DNA of 64,000 nt from Neckera pumila (Eukaryota > Streptophyta > Bryopsida > Hypnales > Neckeraceae). Under the pieces are notes generated by a model. It ran no database searches. It worked only from the letters and a program-made list of their open reading frames with translations, and had not been told where the DNA came from. Positions 12,964 to 25,400 of the stretch are shown here, one piece after another. The position numbers and the translations under genes are program-made. Position 1 is the stretch's first letter. Every line of letters begins with the position of its first letter. The stretch lies in contig OZ018414.1 in NCBI GenBank assembly GCA_963969595.1, forward strand, positions 22,365,660-22,429,659. The letters run 5' to 3'.

Positions 12964-13888
12964 CTCCTAAAGGACCAAGATGCATTTTTTGGCAACATAG
13001 AAATTTTGGGTAGGTACGTGTGACTGGAGATTCCTATATTTTGGGTTGAAATTTTTATAGAAGGTGGAGACGAGGAATATCTTTCATATGCACCAAGTTT
13101 CATGACATTTGGAAATATGAGTCACAAGTTATGGTCTACTATGTTACTTTTTTTCATAACTGGTCAGTCCGGGTAGATAAAAAAAAATCACTTTTTTCAA
13201 AATTAAAAATCTGAAATTGGTTTATTAGATTTATATATGCGTGGAAAGCTTTGAATCATTCTATTTTGATCAATGAGTCAAACGTTACAAGGATTTTTAG
13301 TTTGCGGGTAGTTATAGATTGTCTACTCTAAAATAAACTTTGAAGTCTTTTTTTTCACTCAATTTTTAATATTTTTCAAAAAAAATAAAATTGTAGGATG
13401 TAGATTGTTTATTACAACATTGCAACCATTGGGATTGGCATTTTTCAACTCCATAATTAACTTCTTAACAATTTAGTGTTTTGAACCATTCTCTACTTCT
13501 TTCTACTTACTATTTTTTTCCTATATATTGTACAATTCCAAATAATCTGAAAATTTTCAAGCATGTAGCCAACTTGCTCTGAAAAATGAATCCAAAGAAG
13601 CACAACCATTTTAGAATTTTTTTCATAATAATCTGACCTTGTGAAGTGCACGTGCCTGATTTTTTGCAGGGCCAAAAAGAAGACTTTTGCCACTTCAAAC
13701 GCTAATATCTTCCAATCTACACGATGGAAATTTCTGAAATTTTTTCCACACATTCCCAAACCAAAGTACTACAAGATCTTACGGTTACATGTGTCCAAAA
13801 ATGATATTCTTCAAAAATTTGGTACTTGTACTAGAAATGGCAACTTTGGAGCAGTTTTGGTGGGAACACAGTCAAGAAACTTTAGGGG
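12964..13888 (+). mobile_element. TTAA-flanked piggyBac-like MITE, copy 2a (925 bp)
   Basis: TTAA at 12960-12963, then CTCCTAAAGGACCAAGATG; the right end ACTTTAGGGG is followed by TTAA at 13889-13892. Non-coding interior homologous to the other copies. The right-hand TTAA is shared with the next element, which is inverted relative to this one. Confidence 0.85.
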
Positions 13889-13892
13889 TTAA

Positions 13893-14812
13893 CCCCTAAA
13901 GTTGCATGACTATGTAATCACCAAAAACGCTCCAAAACTGCCATTTCTAATACAACTACCAAATTTTTGGAAAAACAATTTTTGACACATGTAATCGTAG
14001 GATCTTGTAGTATGATGTATTAACAACGTGTGGTAAAAATTTCAGAAAATTCCACCGTGTGGATCATAAGATATAAGCATTCAAAGTCTTGAAAACCATT
14101 TTTTCAATCCTGCGAAAAACTGGGCAGCTGCACTTCACAAGCTCATTTTTCAATGAAAGAATGTCCAAAATGGTGGTGCTTCCTTGAATTCAGTTTCCTA
14201 AACAAGTTGTCTATATGCTTGAAAAATTTCACATCATTTGGAATTGTACAACATATAGGAAAAAAATAGTAAGTAGAAAGAAGTAGAAAATGATTCAAAA
14301 CACTAAATTGCTAAAAATTTAATCATGGAATTTAAAAATGCCAATCCCAATGGTTGTAATGTTGAAATAATCAATCTACATCCTAGGATTTTATTTTTTT
14401 CCAAAAATATTGAAAATTGAGTTAAATAAACGACTTTAAAGTTTTTTTTAGAGTAGAGAATCCATAACTGCCCACAATTCAAAAGCCCTCATAACTTTTG
14501 ACTCATTGATTGAAATGGAATGACTCAAAGCTTTTAAGTATATATAAATGTAGAGAACCAATTTCAAAAAAAAATTCCGGAAAAAATGATTTTTTCTGAT
14601 CTACCCAAACTGCCCAGTTACGAAAAAAAGTAACATATTAGGTCATAACTTTTGACTTGTATTTCAAAATGTCATGAAACTTGGTACACATGAAGATATT
14701 CCTTGCCCCCACCTTCTATTAAAATTTCAGCCTCAAATATGGATATCTCTAGTCACACATACCTGCCCAAAATTTCTATACAACCAAAAAACGCATGTTG
14801 GTCGTTTAGGGG
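13893..14812 (-). mobile_element. TTAA-flanked piggyBac-like MITE, copy 2b (920 bp), inverted to copy 2a
   Basis: Begins CCCCTAAAG directly after the TTAA at 13889-13892 and ends GTTTAGGGG before TTAA at 14813-14816. Together with copy 2a it forms a near head-to-head inverted pair of about 1.85 kb that could fold on itself. The arms have diverged by many substitutions, so this is not a recent palindrome. Confidence 0.85.
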
Positions 14813-14816
14813 TTAA

Positions 14817-16072
14817 ACCACCATCTTCATTTTGTATACATCTCCAATATCAATTAATACGTACCTCTATGGAAGAAACTATTTTAGAACCAAACTTTGT
14901 TTATTCATAGCTTTTGCATATGGTATCCAAATGTTATGTTCTTTAATGCGTTGGAACCTTCTTTCACTTGTCAATAAGAAAATATGAAAATTTGACCAAT
15001 CTTATAATAATAACTAGACACAATAGCAAAAAAGAGGTGGTTTGGAGTACGCAACTTACACTTACAGAAACTCCTAGAACAAACTCTTAAAATGGCTCTT
15101 ATAAATAACAAACAAGTATGAAATGATTTTTCAAAATTTATTTTTACTTTTAAAATTTTAACAAAATGTATTAGTAAGAAAAGCTTTTATACAATTTTAT
15201 ACAATTTTATATCAAAATACAGTTATAGTATTATTTCAAAGTTTCTACATATTTTTGCTGACTTTTGGAGTCATAATTTCGTCAGTACTATTTCACTCAA
15301 TAAAATTTCAAAATTTGTGAAATTGTTGCCAGAGAATTCTACAAAGAATTGTCATTCTACTTAGTAATGAATCTTGAAAAAAATAAACTTATTACAAAAG
15401 TCCTCTTCTTCTAACAAATTTGATAAGAAAGCTAAAAAATTTATTACGTACAAATGTGGTGCATGTACCAGAACACTTCCAAATTTTGTTGGAAAATCTC
15501 GAATTATTGAATTAGCTATGACAATTTTCGTAAGTGTCCGAAACTTTTTGAGAACCACTGTATATTGTAGATCCTTTCGATTATCCTATTAACATCCACC
15601 TTCCAGATGTGGATGAAATCCTTAGACATACCCACACAGCACCGGCAATAAAGCAATTTGGACGCGACATTAGAATATCTACCACTTGAAGGCTGACTTC
15701 CTACACTTTGAACATCAATATGCGAATTTGGGATTCACCTAATCTTGTTTGTGATTCAGGCTCGCTGAAACACAATTATAACTACCAGAAAAATCCGGTG
15801 ATCTAAACTTAGTATTTCGCGAGATCGTGGACCATAGAGGAACCTCAAACAATAAAAAATGTGCAATATGTAGATAAGGCTGAGTTGGTAAAAGAGACAA
15901 AGTCATCGATGCGCAACAAGGCTTAAAATACAAAATGAACTCTGTAGTCTGTACAACATTGGCATTCCAATTGTTCCAGTTAAGTAAATGGAATTAAAAA
16001 ATGAGATCTCCAAAAGTTCCAGTTGCCGGTTCGCAAAGTTCATGAAGAGCTATAAGTTGACATGCTGAATGC
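14817..16072. other. Intergenic DNA and RPL10A 3' flank; dispersed repeat at 14817-15040
   Basis: 14817-15040 aligns with 29920-30145 (ACATCTCCAA, TGCGTTGGAACCT, TTCACTTG then CAATAAGAAAATAT, ACAATAG). Both copies follow a TTAA element, copy 2b directly and the 28634 element at about 560 bp. The part 15600-16072 is presumably the downstream flank and 3' UTR of RPL10A. No other gene seen. Confidence 0.55.
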
Positions 16073-17570
16073 CTAGTAGATACGAACAGGAGATCCCATG
16101 GTAGTCTTCAGATACAGTACACGAACCTGCGAACAAAACGAGCGGGAAGGTCAGACGACAAATCATCATGGACAACTTCTCCTGCAAAATAGAAAAATGC
16201 ACGAACTCTCAACGAAGCTTGAATGATTGTGTCCATCAATGAAAAATTCGTAAGTTGATAGAACTTACGTTTTGCCAGTTCTTCTTCAGCAAAGACACAA
16301 GAAAGTTGACGCTCATTTGAGTATTCTGGAAGATCTGTTTCTCTTCCATTTCACAGTTCCCGATGGCCACACCCATGCACAGAACCTTCTTCAATTGGAA
16401 CTTCACCATCGCCTTGGTCTCCATCATCTTAGCCTCCAGAGACTCCTGGTGTGACACAAGAGCAGGAAACTTTCCTGCCTTGTTCAATCCAGGACCAAGC
16501 AACCTGGGAATCTGCTTGATAACAGACTCAGATGCCAAAAAAGCGTGGTGTTTCTTAGCCAGCTTCTTCACCAGCTTCTTATTCTTGTTCATCTTCTTCA
16601 GGCTCTCGACATCCATGCATTCCATGCCGACCTTGTTCGCCTGTTCATGTAAAATAATAAATTCATCAATAAGAATGAAGATGGATCATTAGTGAGCATG
16701 ATCAAGTAACTATAACCAAAAACAACCCTACTACACCTTAGCTACGATGCAGATACTAGAGTTTATTCCTTAGGTTGCACACATGCTGAAGAGAAGAGCT
16801 GACATAACAACCATCAAATAATCCATGCTATAATGCGTGGGAATCGTCTAAAAATTGGGAACAAAAACAAAAAAAAGTAGATCAACTTATAACAGGAAAA
16901 ATGCCGAGTTGCGTTAACCGTTGTTTCGAAATCTTGCGACCTTCCCGCAGTGCATTAGTGAGAGACACATTGTATGAAGAGAGCGACTGCAAATCGAAAT
17001 TCAAAACAAGTACCTCCTCGACGTGCTGGGCGTCACCGAGCATACACACCCTCATCTTGGGACGAGGAATATGGGGCAACTTCACGGAGCCACTGAAACG
17101 TTTGTCTTTCTGGGGGTCGTAGTTCTTCAGACCAATCTGAAGTTCCACGGTCTCCGTAAACTTGCGGTTCTTCTCCTTAGCACCCGCAACGATCTGGGAG
17201 ATGGCATCTCGGAGGACATCGCTCTGAAGCTTACTGCAGCGCAGAACACAAAATCACACTACCGTTAAACCTTAAACCCTACATCAAACGAAACCCAATG
17301 TGACCTCACCATGGAGACAAATAAAGGCATACCTTGAATAAGCCAAAGACGAGACGAAGCTCACCCCTCTTCAACAGAATAAACCATCGAAGAGGAGATC
17401 ACTCCCCCGGATAGACACCCGGGTACCCATTTGGGGAGAGCGGCAACATCGCTGCTCTCCGCCCGCGGCTGGGTGAACCGCGCGACGAGAAATCCATGGA
17501 AACCAGCAACCTAGACCTGAACAGGAGAAAGCGCTTTCGATGCGCCCTACGAGAGCAAAACAAACCTCAT
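16073..17570 (-). CDS. RPL10A: 60S ribosomal protein L10a (uL1 family)
   Basis: Complete gene on the minus strand in four coding exons: 17570-17566 (ATG AG only), 17233-17014, 16640-16269 and 16126-16073 (stop TAG). All introns are GT-AG and the joined frame gives 216 residues, the normal plant length. It encodes the uL1 protein of the cytosolic large subunit, which forms the L1 stalk at the tRNA exit site. Signature stretches are [99 protein letters not shown] and EEKQIFQN. The tail [10 protein letters not shown] differs slightly from the angiosperm form. The start is set by the MSKLQ-type N-terminus, which needs the five-base first coding exon. Telo-boxes lie in intron 1 and just upstream, as in many plant ribosomal protein genes. 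Confidence 0.95.
17274..17281 (+). promoter_or_regulatory. Telo-box in RPL10A first intron
   Basis: AAACCCTA at 17274-17281, inside the first intron of RPL10A. A second AACCCTA lies at 17643-17649, near the expected transcription start. Telo-boxes are a known feature of 5' regions of plant translation genes; function here is inferred. Confidence 0.5.
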
Positions 17571-17699
17571 GGTTGAAGCAGAATTGAACGAACAAGACAG
17601 ATGATGTCGCGACGGTGCGAAGATGAAAGAGGACGATGGTAGAACCCTAGTTGGGACTTTGTGCGAAAGCAGGCTGGAGCACGAAACCCCAATTTTGCC

Positions 17700-17785
17700 T
17701 TGGTACCAGACCACACAAAACGGCGGACTCGGAAATGAGGTCCAAGCCATGTTGCCTCGGTACCAGAGTACCGGTACCGTTTTCC
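17700..17785. promoter_or_regulatory. RPL10A upstream region with repeated GGTACC sites
   Basis: Three GGTACC palindromes occur within about 80 bp (CTTGGTACCAGA, CTCGGTACCAGA, ACCGGTACCG) upstream of the RPL10A start. They may be protein-binding sites or a local duplication; no factor can be named. Confidence 0.3.
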
Positions 17786-17818
17786 GTGGGGACCCTAAAC
17801 CAAAGTGGATAAAACGTA

Positions 17819-18399
17819 CTCCCTCCGTCTCGAAATAAATCCAAGGGTTTCCAAATATACTTGTCTCAAATTAAATTCGAAATTGGCTCTCCACAATTTG
17901 ATAGACAACAATTGAAGCTAGTTTGAACACCCTCAAGCAAAAGAATCTACAGATGTCACACTCCAAAGACTATATAGCAATTTGATCTTTGCAAAGGAAT
18001 AAAAATGCAACCTCTAATCAACCAAAGGCAAAGAACTCAACCCAAAACTATACAAAAAGTGCTACTAAGAAATCTCTTGTTGAGAACATTTTGAGCTTGA
18101 ATCACAATGAAATTGTCGGAATAGAATACAGAGGACATCAATGAACATCATTGCACTAGCATTGTTCAAAGAATGATAAAAATTAATACCACTGGAGCAA
18201 TTCCAAAAAGGACCAAAATTTGTCACTTTTGCCACTTGTTTTCAATATGCGTTGCTTCACTTTTTACTTCCATTCTTTCACACCTAGTGGGGTTTAGTAG
18301 AAGCTACAATATCTCCACAATCTTTTGAAATTAGAAACAATTTGCGTATTAATCTAGCCATTTCTAGGAAACCCCGGATTTATGTTGAGACAGAGGGAG
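17819..18399. mobile_element. Stowaway-like MITE (Tc1/mariner type), 581 bp
   Basis: Flanked by TA on both sides (17817-17818 and 18400-18401). The left end is CTCCCTCCGTCTCGAAATAA; the right end, read inverted, is CTCCCTCTGTCTCAACATAA. The CTCCCTCCGT start and TA duplication are the definition of Stowaway elements. It sits about 250 bp upstream of the RPL10A start codon. Non-coding. Confidence 0.85.
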
Positions 18400-18758
18400 T
18401 ATTCCATAGTACAAATCTTTACTCTCATGTGTCCTGTTGCATGTGTTCGTGTGATACAAATTCCCGTGTCACACTATTTAAAATTAGTACAAGCTGAAAT
18501 ATTACTATATTGTATTAATTTTCAAAAAAAATTAAAAACATTTGTAGTGATAGTAGTTTCATAGGTGACATTTAGAAAGTATTTAGAGCATCATCAAACT
18601 ACATATTCAAACATTGTGTCAAAATTTTGTGAACATTTGACAAAATTTGACTTTGTAGGAACCTACCTATATTTTCAATTGTCCATTTAATGGACAATTG
18701 GCCTTTAAGGATAAAACAATTTTACCACTGAAATTAGTATGCTTCAAGTGCATCTTAA

Positions 18759-19330
18759 CCTCTAAAGCCCGGAAGCATATTTTGGGCATATACTGTGAAA
18801 AATTGTCACTTTTTAGGGCAGTGAGAAAAATAAAAAAATAAAGTTTTTTTTCAAAATTAACCATACAAATTTGTATTAGACTACTAGAATGTGTGGAAAA
18901 AATTTAGAATTTTTTTGACCGCAAGGATTGAAAGATTGTAATGTTTGAAGTTAGAAGAAGGAAAAAAAAATTCGACCTTGCTGGATAGGGCTAGCAAAAT
19001 TTAACTCCTCCTTGAGTGAGATTTTTACATAATGCTTATTACTTTGACATTACATAATGCTTATTACTTTAACTTTACATAATGCTTATTACTTTAACAC
19101 GTAAGCTTTTTGTGAAAAATTCCTAAAATATTTCCAAATTGTCCGAGCTTCCAAAAAAATTCAAGGCAGCATAACTTTTCATTTGGGTACCCGATTAGAA
19201 AAATAATTAAATTCTCACTAAGGGGGGATATATTTACATTATATATCAAAATTTCATGAACATCCGACTAAAATTGACTTCATAGGAACCTACATGCAAC
19301 TGTCCGTTCAATGGACAACTATTATCAAAT
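18759..19330. mobile_element. Degenerate TTAA-family element with one clear end
   Basis: TTAA at 18755-18758 is followed by CCTCTAAAGCCC, and the interior (GTGTGGAAAAAATTTAGAA, TTGACCGCAAGGATTGAAAG) aligns with the element at 28634-29363. The far end is not clear; a GTCCGTTCAATGGACAA stretch near 19300 resembles subterminal sequence of the 59239 and 31642 copies. Another decayed end (GGCCTTTAAGGATAA) lies at about 18700, so two fragments may adjoin here. Confidence 0.5.
19025..19099 (+). repeat. Tandem repeat, 25 bp x 3
   Basis: Three nearly identical 25-bp units beginning TTACATAATGCTTATTACTT at 19025, 19050 and 19075. Lies within the degenerate element. Confidence 0.9.
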
Positions 19331-19719
19331 TATTTTTCCTTCAATCCGATATCTAATTCTATATAAAAAATATTGAAGAATAGAAATCAAATTTTTTTTG
19401 GAGTATTTTTTATTTTGATTGTCAATCTTATCCTTTAATGATTAAGCTTACTAAAACATTATTCACCATTTTGGAAATAGAATACAATATACAAAATAAG
19501 TAACTAGGGCCTTGTTGCTTCTAGTCTTACCAATGACGCCTAACTCAACATTTTGGAACATTGTTTTGGGGTCAAGATACTTTCACAATGGGAGTATTCT
19601 CACAAATAATGGAGCCCAAAAAGCATTTGCTTTCTATTGGAATTCAATTTTTCACTAATATTCTTTTGCTATTCATTTATAATTCTACTTAAAATATAGA
19701 CTAGCAATTTGAAAAAATG

Positions 19720-21260
19720 AATTTACAACTATGGAGTGTTGATTTTCTAATTTTAAAACCATGTGATAAAAATGATATGTCATAATGTTCTACACTATAA
19801 CATAAACCAATAGAAAGATTTCATCTTTCTTTAGCATAAATTGCATCTCATATGAATATATTTTTTTCTTCATAGTTTCACAATAATTTCAACTTTATCC
19901 CTAAAGTATGTGAATCACATTAATAGAAGACATGTAATCACATCTCCAAATAATAAATATAGAGATCACATTCATAGGTATTTGCAATACAAAGTTTGAA
20001 AAATAATTATTTACTTACCCTTTGAAGAATAAAAGTCTTTAGACTTCAATTGATATGGAAGCAATAACCATAGACTTTAAAGGTGTATGTTGACCAATAA
20101 ATGGCATAAATTCCCAATGATTCGGATCCTATAGTTGCAAAATTGGACCCTTTCAACTCTCATTTTTTCCTATTCGAATTCCAAATTCATTAGACCTTGG
20201 TTTTATAAAAATTTTGGAATTCAAAGGTTCCATTGGTTTTCTCAAAAAACTTTCCAATTCCTCAATTGAAAAGACAAGGAATTCTTTTATGGACTTCAAT
20301 TTTAGTTGTTTTTATCTTGGGTTCAATCCACCATTTTCTTAGCTGTAACTTCAAAAGTACCCCATTGTCTCAAAATTTGACTCAATATTTGTTACTATAG
20401 AATTCCCGAAGGTCACTTTAAAAATTGACTAAATCATTTTTAAAGTGAAGGTCTTCACTAGAATTATACAACAATTTGAAATTTGAATCTAATATTGTGG
20501 AGTGTTAAATTTCTAATTTTAGAATGATACAATGATAATGAAAAAATTGCACCACAATATTCTACACGATATTGGAAACTATGAAGAAGTTTCAAATTTT
20601 TTGAATACCAATTTATTCATATCTTCACATGTTCTTCAAATTTTCACAAAAATGAAAATAATTGAAGACTATTAAAAGACATGTGATTATATCTTTCAAA
20701 AAATAAATACATGAAATCACATTCATACATGCTTGCAAGTGAAGTTTAAGAAAATAGTAATATTTAGGCTTGTCCTTTGAGTTTCGTAAGTCTAAAGATT
20801 TCAATTGCCATTGAAGTCTTGGCAATTGTGAACTTGTTATGGTGAACTTTGGAGGTATATGTTGACCAATAGCCAACACTGGATTCTATAGTCATCAATA
20901 CAAAAGCTTCAGAGTCCATTGACTGGCTAAAAAAATTTCAACTTATATATATATATTCAAATTCTTCATGCCTTAGTTTTGTAAATGAATTAAATCCAGA
21001 GGTTTCCATTGGTTCCTTAAACATCTTCTGAATTCTCTCAATTGAAAACACTATAGGCTTCAATTTTAGTCTTGTGACTTTAAAATTCTATTAATTTCAT
21101 CTCGACCTCATTCCACCATTTTGGTCATGATTTCATTTTAGTTGTGGATTCAAAATCACCCCATGGTTGTAAAGTGGACCTTATATATGTAATATGTCAA
21201 TAAAAAAATCTCAAAGGTCATTCAAAAAATCAAATCAACCAACTCCAACTTAAAACTCAT
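19720..21260 (+). repeat. Tandem duplication, about 0.77 kb period, two diverged copies
   Basis: The segment beginning near 19725 (TGGAGTGTTGATTTTCTAATTTTA) recurs near 20500 (TGGAGTGTTAAATTTCTAATTTTA), and successive blocks recur in the same order (GTATGTTGACCAATA, CTTCAATTTTAGT, TCCACCATTTT). The end of the unit is present again at 47655-47880. No coding potential recognised; identity of the element unknown. Confidence 0.6.
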
Positions 21261-22458
21261 CACAAAAACAAATGAATTTGTGCTTGAATAACTCTTCAAC
21301 TTTCATAGGGCAAATTTATTTTTACTAAAATAATTTTAAAAATGAAATTGTAGATGAAGGAAAAAATAAATCATTTGAATACACACAAAAAAATTATTAT
21401 AAATTTGACCTTGACAATAAATTATAACTCTCAAATGTTTAATTTATTTTTACAAAAACCATCCAATTGTAGGTGGAGGAAGAATCGAATTATTTAAAGC
21501 TCTAGTCATAGTTGCACTTGTGAACCTTTGTTTTATGGCTTTAATTATATGGCCTCAAATTCCATAGCCAAGTTGTATCTATTTATTTCATCAGACCTAG
21601 TTAATTTTATATTTGTCAATATATAAACATTTTACAAAATATTAAACTAGTTTCGACCTAAAGGTTGTTACTTCAATTATATTACTGCTAAAATATTATT
21701 AAAAGAGACATATGTTTATATATATATTTATTACATAAATTAACAAAATTACATGTTTGAAGTTTCTTATAACATTTATTATTATAACTTGAAATTATTT
21801 TTCAATATTTTTTCTAATGGAAATATTAACCATAAAACAATGTTGAAGACACAAAGTGTCTGGTAAATGACTTTCTTTGTTATTGTAGAAATAAAGAATG
21901 CACCTATTGGTCTAAAATTGAATCATATTTGAGTGAATACTTATTACTCCAAGGCGGTGTCCTTGCAAATTTAATGTGTTCAATAAATGTTTTAGAACCC
22001 TATGTTTTTATACATTAATAAACTAGTGTGGTTGTGTTGTTGCCACAATCATTGGGATGTCAATAGTGATAACTAAGCCTTCTTTAATCCTCTTAAATAA
22101 AATTAATTTTCTAAGTTTTCAATTTATAAAAATTTCAAACTTCAATATACTTTTGTGAGTCAGAATGCCACAAAACAAAGTCCATGCATCCCTCCTCACA
22201 AAGGGCTTTTCAACAATACCAAAAACTTGACCAAAGGATGCACAATCCAAAAGTTTTCACTAGAACTATAACAAACAAAAGAAACAAAGAACACTACAAA
22301 ACAAACAAAACAAATAGCCTAATTTAATGTATGGATTGTGCCACATGTTCATGAAAATGACATGCAAATGCAAGGAAGTCATTTTTGTTTAAAATAAAAT
22401 TGTTCAATAAGGTTTTTTGTTTTTCATTGCTTCATTATTAATTGTAAAAGACATTTTG

Positions 22459-25400
22459 ATGGCTTTCCCTTTTTTTCCTCCAAAGTCTCCACCTTCCGCT
22501 CCTAAAGAACTCCGATTGCAGGGTCCTCTTTGGTATGACAAGGAGCCATGTCGCAAAGAAGGATTGCTTATCAATTCTAAGGTAAGTTAATACATTGTTA
22601 TCATAAATAAATGATATTAAAATCTAATTAATCAAAGATATCAATTATTGTGATTGTCAAAATTTGTTCTATATTTCATATCTACCACAATGCATAAGGT
22701 GATGGAATTTATTTATTTATATTTATTGTCTTTTGCTCATAACTTTGGTTTCTAGCTTGATTATAGATTTTTGGATTTGACTAAAGATTGTAATGAAATG
22801 TAGATGAGATGATAATTCACTCATTTGATAGAATATGAGTAGATGGATAATGTGATGTCATTAAAGTAAATAACATTAATCAAAAACTCACTTGAAGGAT
22901 GTATATTTATTTGCATACTATTCAATTTGTATTTCTTCCGTACAATATTTGAAGGTTAATGCATGGGTTTATATTTTTTCTTATACATAAATATCATTAA
23001 TTTTATTTGAATTAATCCTCTTTCTTTATACATAAATAACGTTGCCTATGGCTATCCAACTTTGTATCTTTGTATGGGTGCTTCTTGCTAAGAAAATTTG
23101 ACTTTTTGAGAATTGAATTATGCTATTGTAGATGAAGTTTTGTAAAAATGGCTCATTAGATAATTGTATGCTTTATTTGTGCAAAATTTAGGAACCTTTC
23201 AATGCAGAACCTCCTGTACATATATTGAGCTCTTCTTACTTGACAAATGAAGACATATTCTATAAGCGAAATCATGGGCCTATTCCTATTCTACCTAATC
23301 CTACAACGTACTGTTATAATTTTGTAACATTAAGCAAAATGAATATTATTTTGGATACATCATAATAATATTTTGGATTGACTTGCTATGTACAACAATA
23401 TCTACTGCAAATATCTTTACTCTTTGACTTGTAGTTTGCAAATTATAATTAGTTTTTTTTTTTTGCAGATACAATTTGGTTGTTACAGGATTTGTTCCAA
23501 ACTCCCTCTTTCTTTCTCTTGACTTTTTGAAGTAAGTATAATTTATCTTTGATTAGTATATGCTTTTCAAATTTCATATAGTGAAAAAATTGAAACTAAC
23601 AATAGTAAACTCAAAAAAATTGTCATTTGTATTTTAGTGTTTGCAAAACTTAAATTGACAACAATTTTTTTGTCCCATTGTTATTTTATGATTTTCCCAG
23701 GTCACTACCAAAATATACGGTGGTTGCAACATTGCAAGTAAATTTTGAAGTCTAAATGTATTCATTTTGAATACTACTTTTGATTGAAGGTACTTTGATA
23801 GGGTAGGTTCCTAAAATCTTTAAAAATTATACAAGTATTGAGTAAAGATTGTTCACACAAAGCATACATAGTGTGCAGGAAATCGAAGGATAGAAATGAG
23901 TAGGAAGCGGAAAGTGGATGGTATTAGTTGGGGAGCTGGAGCTATTGGCACCGGTAATTTATTATCTATAATAGTACATCTTAATTTTTATGTACTAAAA
24001 ACATCTTTTTTGATTTTTTGATATTTAACAGATTGAAGATTGTGCAAAGTCTAAAGCATGTTTTTGAATGCTTTTATTTCATTCATATAAGGGAAGATTT
24101 TATAGATGCTTAAGTATAGTTCTATTTTTTTCAATTTTTTCAAATTATACAATATAATTTATTACGGAGCTTTCAAATTAGATTGGCATGAATATGACTT
24201 TTCAAATTCAATCAATTTTCCAAAGAATAGAAAAGGTTTTGAATGCTTTCAATGTAGGGTGTAATAAAGAATGTAACAACAAACCTTGATACTTGTTTTT
24301 TGAAGTTTTGAGCAATATACTTTGCAATATTGCTTTGGTTATACACAGAAGGCTTAAATTTATTTGTATTTAATATGAATTTTTGGCTAAGGAGTTATAT
24401 TTTGCAACATGTTTGGTTTGCAAAGGGAGTTCTCAGATGGATAGACCTCTCATCATGTGTTTATTGAAGTGTGACAAATTCATTGTCATAAATTTTAAAG
24501 TAGCTTCTTTCAAGCATGTCAATTGTGCATGGCTTTTCTCTACATTTAAATTTGACTTATGTTATTTTGAATCAATCTAAACTTATACTCCGTACTTGTA
24601 TTATAAAAACGCAATCTTTTATTGGATATCCTTAAAAATATCCTTTATATTCATTTATAAACAGCTGCATGGGGAGGAACAAAACTTTCAGATGTATTGA
24701 AACTTGCCGGTGTAGAGTATTACTCTGATATTTCAACTTTGAAAGGAAGGCACGTTGAGTTTGTGAGTTGTGACTTTTGTAAGGTACTATTAAAAAAAAC
24801 TAAAATATTAGTGGATTATAAATTTAAGAGAAAATCTCCAATCCTTGATTAAATTTCCTTTGTACTTACCATTATTTATTACAAAAATAATTACAACATG
24901 CTTATTTTTGAAATAATTTGAATTAATCCTTAAATAGAAAATTGTTTGATCAAATCAACAATAATATTTAGCTACTATAAATTGTGTGAAATTAACATTC
25001 ATTCATATATAAATGACTACAAAAGACTTGAAAATATAATCTTCATGTCCTTTAAATATATATTTTTTTCAATAGGAAGAAGATGGAGGACCATATAAGG
25101 CTTCAATACCTATGTTGCATGCTACAACTCCAGAATCAGATGTTTTATTGGCTTATGAAATGAATGGAAAGGTGAGAGTACTGAAAATAATATAACATTT
25201 GCCCATTCATTGGTGTACACTTGTCCCATTACTTTAATTTATATTTATTACTTTGCATTAAATATATGACTTTATTATTTTGTATTTTTAGTTTGCTTTT
25301 AGTTATCAGTTGACTTGTAAATTTTGTACTCTTGTAGTTGCTTAGTCGAGATCATGGATATCCATTGAGGGCAATAGTTCCAGGGATTATTGGAGCTCGC

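Noticed and set aside
17371..17844. Open frames upstream of RPL10A as a separate gene
   Set aside because: They lie in RPL10A intron 1, 5' UTR and promoter and show no domain.
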